Positions 5,105 through 6,489 of a DNA stretch of 6,489 nucleotides are shown here, piece after piece. The stretch's first letter is position 1. The number at the start of each line of letters is the position of its first letter. Under the pieces are notes generated by a model, which saw nothing but the letters and a program-made list of their open reading frames with translations, ran no database searches and had not been told where the DNA came from. Origin of the DNA: Pseudomonadota bacterium (GTDB lineage: Bacteria > Pseudomonadota > Gammaproteobacteria > Steroidobacterales > Woeseiaceae); assembly GCA_022567775.1 (NCBI GenBank), contig JADFGH010000131.1, positions 1 through 6,489 on the forward strand, written 5' to 3'. Both the position numbers and the translations under genes were made by a program.

Positions 5105-6058
5105 ATGCGGCATTTCTCGAAAACTCCTTTAGTCTTTGTTTTGGCATTGACCTTGGCATCAAAGGCTTCTGTTTCCGCAGAATTTGCCCAATCGACCGCC
5201 ACTGAGGAATCTTACCCTGACATTGTTTTCGATAAAGGTCACCATAACTATGGAATAGATGAGTCAGACCATGTCATCGAGCAATTCCTCTCGGACCACG
5301 GGTTCACTGTCAGGCAAGATACCGGGCTGATTACCCGACGTAGTCTGGAAGGTGTTGACGTTTTTCATACCTCAAATGCGCTGGCGCCAGAGAACATTGA
5401 TAATTGGGCCCTTCCTACTCCGTCAGCATTCACACCGGACGAAATCAGGGTTTTATTGGGATGGATTCGCGAAGGTGGCTCGTTGTTGGTCGTCATAGAA
5501 CATATGCCATTCGGCGGTTCGTATCACGCATTGGCGACAGCACTCGGCCTTGATGTCAGCAATGGATTTGCCGTAGATGCAACGCTTCTAAGTGGTTATT
5601 CACCGGATATAATTTCGAGCGCAGGAGAACTTCTCTTTCATCGTCGCGAGGGATCACTATCGGACCATCCGATCTTGAACGGACGGATGCCTTTTGGCAC
5701 GATCGATCATCTTGCGACTAACACTGGTTCTGCATTCCGCTTACCTGCGCAAGGCTTGTCATTGATCACATTTAATTCAAATGTCATTTCGCTCGAACCG
5801 GAGATCTCCTGGGTATTCGATGGCGACACGCCGCGTGTGAGCGTAGCCGGCTGGTCTCAAGCGGGTGTAATGGAGCTCGGCAAAGGCCGTGTGGCAGTCC
5901 TGGGTGATAATTTTTTGATCAGTGCGCCGGCATATTTGGAGCCACCATACGTCCATGATGAGAATAATGAGGCGGAACGGGGCGCCTACAATCATCAATT
6001 CACGTTAAATCTGTATCGCTGGTTATCGAATCAAGGAGCTGATTCAGCAATTGAATGA
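5105..6058 (+). CDS. Exported DUF4350/GATase-like protein
   Basis: This 317-residue protein has a signal peptide (MRHFSKTPLVFVLALTLASK, probable cut after VSA at residue 25), so it acts in the periplasm or outside the cell. The mature part resembles DUF4350/GATase-like sensor or binding domains: VFDKGHHNYGIDESD (41-55), a Rossmann-like strand-helix region 57-90 ending VDVFHTSN, FTPDEIRVLLGWIREGGSLLVVIEH (109-133), and near the end GKGRVAVLGDNFLISAP (259-275) followed by HQFTLNLYRWLSN (297-309). The catalytic Cys-His-Glu of true glutamine amidotransferases is not evident, and no cysteine is present, so an amidotransferase reaction is unlikely; ligand or partner binding is more plausible (inference). 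The first ATG after an in-frame TAG four codons upstream is used, and the signal peptide supports it. Base composition looks more AT-rich than in the minus-strand genes on the left, a hint of separate origin. It converges on the gene at the right edge. Confidence 0.9.
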   Translation: MRHFSKTPLVFVLALTLASKASVSAEFAQSTATEESYPDIVFDKGHHNYGIDESDHVIEQFLSDHGFTVRQDTGLITRRSLEGVDVFHTSNALAPENIDNWALPTPSAFTPDEIRVLLGWIREGGSLLVVIEHMPFGGSYHALATALGLDVSNGFAVDATLLSGYSPDIISSAGELLFHRREGSLSDHPILNGRMPFGTIDHLATNTGSAFRLPAQGLSLITFNSNVISLEPEISWVFDGDTPRVSVAGWSQAGVMELGKGRVAVLGDNFLISAPAYLEPPYVHDENNEAERGAYNHQFTLNLYRWLSNQGADSAIE

Positions 6059-6248
6059 GAGTTACTTGTGACGTTTGCTTTGGGTTGGCAGCGGCCCTTC
6101 ACCATTCTCCCAGCGCATTATCGCGCCAATTCCAAGGTGTCCAGAATCACGGGGGAGGATCAAAGTCTTTACGCCCTCAGCTTAACCCGCGTTTCTTGAG
6201 GACGGGTAGGTTACTTCATAATGTCCAGGAGCGAGATCAACCTTCTGT
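6059..6248. other. 190-base spacer between convergent genes, no convincing gene
   Basis: Both flanking genes end here. Two overlapping plus-strand frames exist: one from ATG 6055 overlapping the upstream stop, and one from GTG 6068 to TGA 6199 (43 codons, containing RPFTILPAHYRANSKVSRITG). Neither has a ribosome binding site or a recognised domain. The stretch around 6140-6165 (GTGTCCAGAATCACGGGGGA) has the look of an insertion-sequence end, and the region may be an old mobile-element scrap; this is a weak impression only. Competing stems CCTCA/TGAGG and ACCCG/CGGGT (about 6175-6210) have no T-tract, so no clear bidirectional terminator was found. Confidence 0.4.
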
Positions 6249-6489
6249 TTAGACTGGCTCTTCGACCGCGGTGGCCGCGTCCCCGGTGCTCGTGCGCTCC
6301 CACCATACACTCAGAACCCCCATTTGCCAGAGAACTCCTGCTGCGACTAAAAGCACAAACAGCGCGAGGAGGAGCTTCCAACGCTTGCGCTTGACGGCGA
6401 ACGGATCCTTCAGCGAATGTTCGGAGCCCTCGGGGAGCTTGGCGATGCTAGTGAGCGAGGCGCCGAAGGGGAGGTTGATCACGGCGCGC
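6249..6489 (-). CDS. C-terminal end of a membrane protein entering from beyond the window (partial)
   Basis: The minus-strand frame is open from the right edge to TAA at 6251-6249, giving at least 80 residues. A GTG at 6482 could serve as a start, but the frame continues past it to the edge without a stop, so this is more likely the end of a longer gene. What is visible is a polar stretch (INLPFGASLTSIAKLPEGSE), a basic patch (KRKRWK), one transmembrane helix (LLLALFVLLVAAGVLWQMGV) and a short tail TSTGDAATAVEEPV. The basic patch before the helix would leave the tail outside the cytoplasm. No family is recognised. Local sequence looks more GC-rich than the neighbouring exported-protein gene. 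Confidence 0.65.
   Translation of the reverse strand, partial: RAVINLPFGASLTSIAKLPEGSEHSLKDPFAVKRKRWKLLLALFVLLVAAGVLWQMGVLSVWWERTSTGDAATAVEEPV

Noticed and set aside
5777..5998. Minus-strand 73-codon frame inside the exported-protein gene
   Set aside because: It is antisense to a gene with a signal peptide and coherent domain; its product has no recognisable feature.
6055..6252. 65-codon plus-strand frame with LAAALHHSPSALSRQFQ resembling an AraC-type helix-turn-helix
   Set aside because: The resemblance covers only one short stretch, the rest does not follow the AraC pattern, and there is no ribosome binding site. Chance or mobile-element scrap is more likely.
1..6489. tRNA, rRNA, CRISPR array, toxin-antitoxin pair or known defence island
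   Set aside because: No cloverleaf, rRNA core sequence, regularly spaced repeats or typical toxin-antitoxin gene pair was seen. A NERD domain alone is not enough to call a defence system.

Overview
The window looks like chromosomal DNA from a free-living Proteobacterium, probably a gammaproteobacterium. This is inferred from the moderately GC-rich coding style and the protein families present: a COG3687-type di-iron protein, a ModF/PhrA-like lone ABC ATPase, a NERD protein and a short acidic-tailed membrane protein. No tRNA, rRNA, CRISPR array, complete insertion sequence or phage module was seen. Genus cannot be set from the sequence alone.

Left part (1-3571), all minus strand. Four genes are read right to left: a MATE-family efflux transporter (3571-2150), a 177-residue membrane-anchored protein of unknown function (2082-1549), an ABC ATPase with no permease (1534-731), and, after a 110-base gap, a membrane-anchored NERD-domain protein (620-1) that runs off the left edge. 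The second and third genes are only 14 bases apart and are almost certainly co-transcribed. The MATE gene is 67 bases upstream of them and could be in the same transcript, although a weak -10-like box lies in that gap. The NERD gene may have its own promoter.

Middle part (3572-4980). A 307-base spacer holds only a short dyad, AT-rich promoter-like sequence and a doubtful 38-codon reading frame. It is followed by a minus-strand gene for a PF10118/COG3687 'predicted metal-dependent hydrolase' with two ExxH di-iron-type motifs (4739-3879). Divergent from it, across 85 bases, is a small gene (4825-4980, +) for a 51-residue single-span membrane protein with a clear ribosome binding site.

Right part (4981-6489). 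A plus-strand gene (5105-6058) encodes an exported DUF4350/GATase-like protein. It is preceded by a 7-bp dyad that overlaps its likely promoter. It converges, across 190 bases with no convincing gene, on the C-terminal end of a minus-strand gene (6489-6249) that enters from beyond the window and has a transmembrane segment near its end.

The genes do not form an obvious single pathway. The left cluster has an envelope and export flavour: an efflux pump, an anchored protein, an ATPase and an anchored nuclease-like domain. The most useful points for a second look are the membrane-tethered NERD protein with Q in place of the usual catalytic E, the lone ATPase with a variant Q-loop and signature, the 51-residue membrane protein, and the dyad upstream of the exported protein. 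I did not see a clear, previously undescribed multi-gene system.
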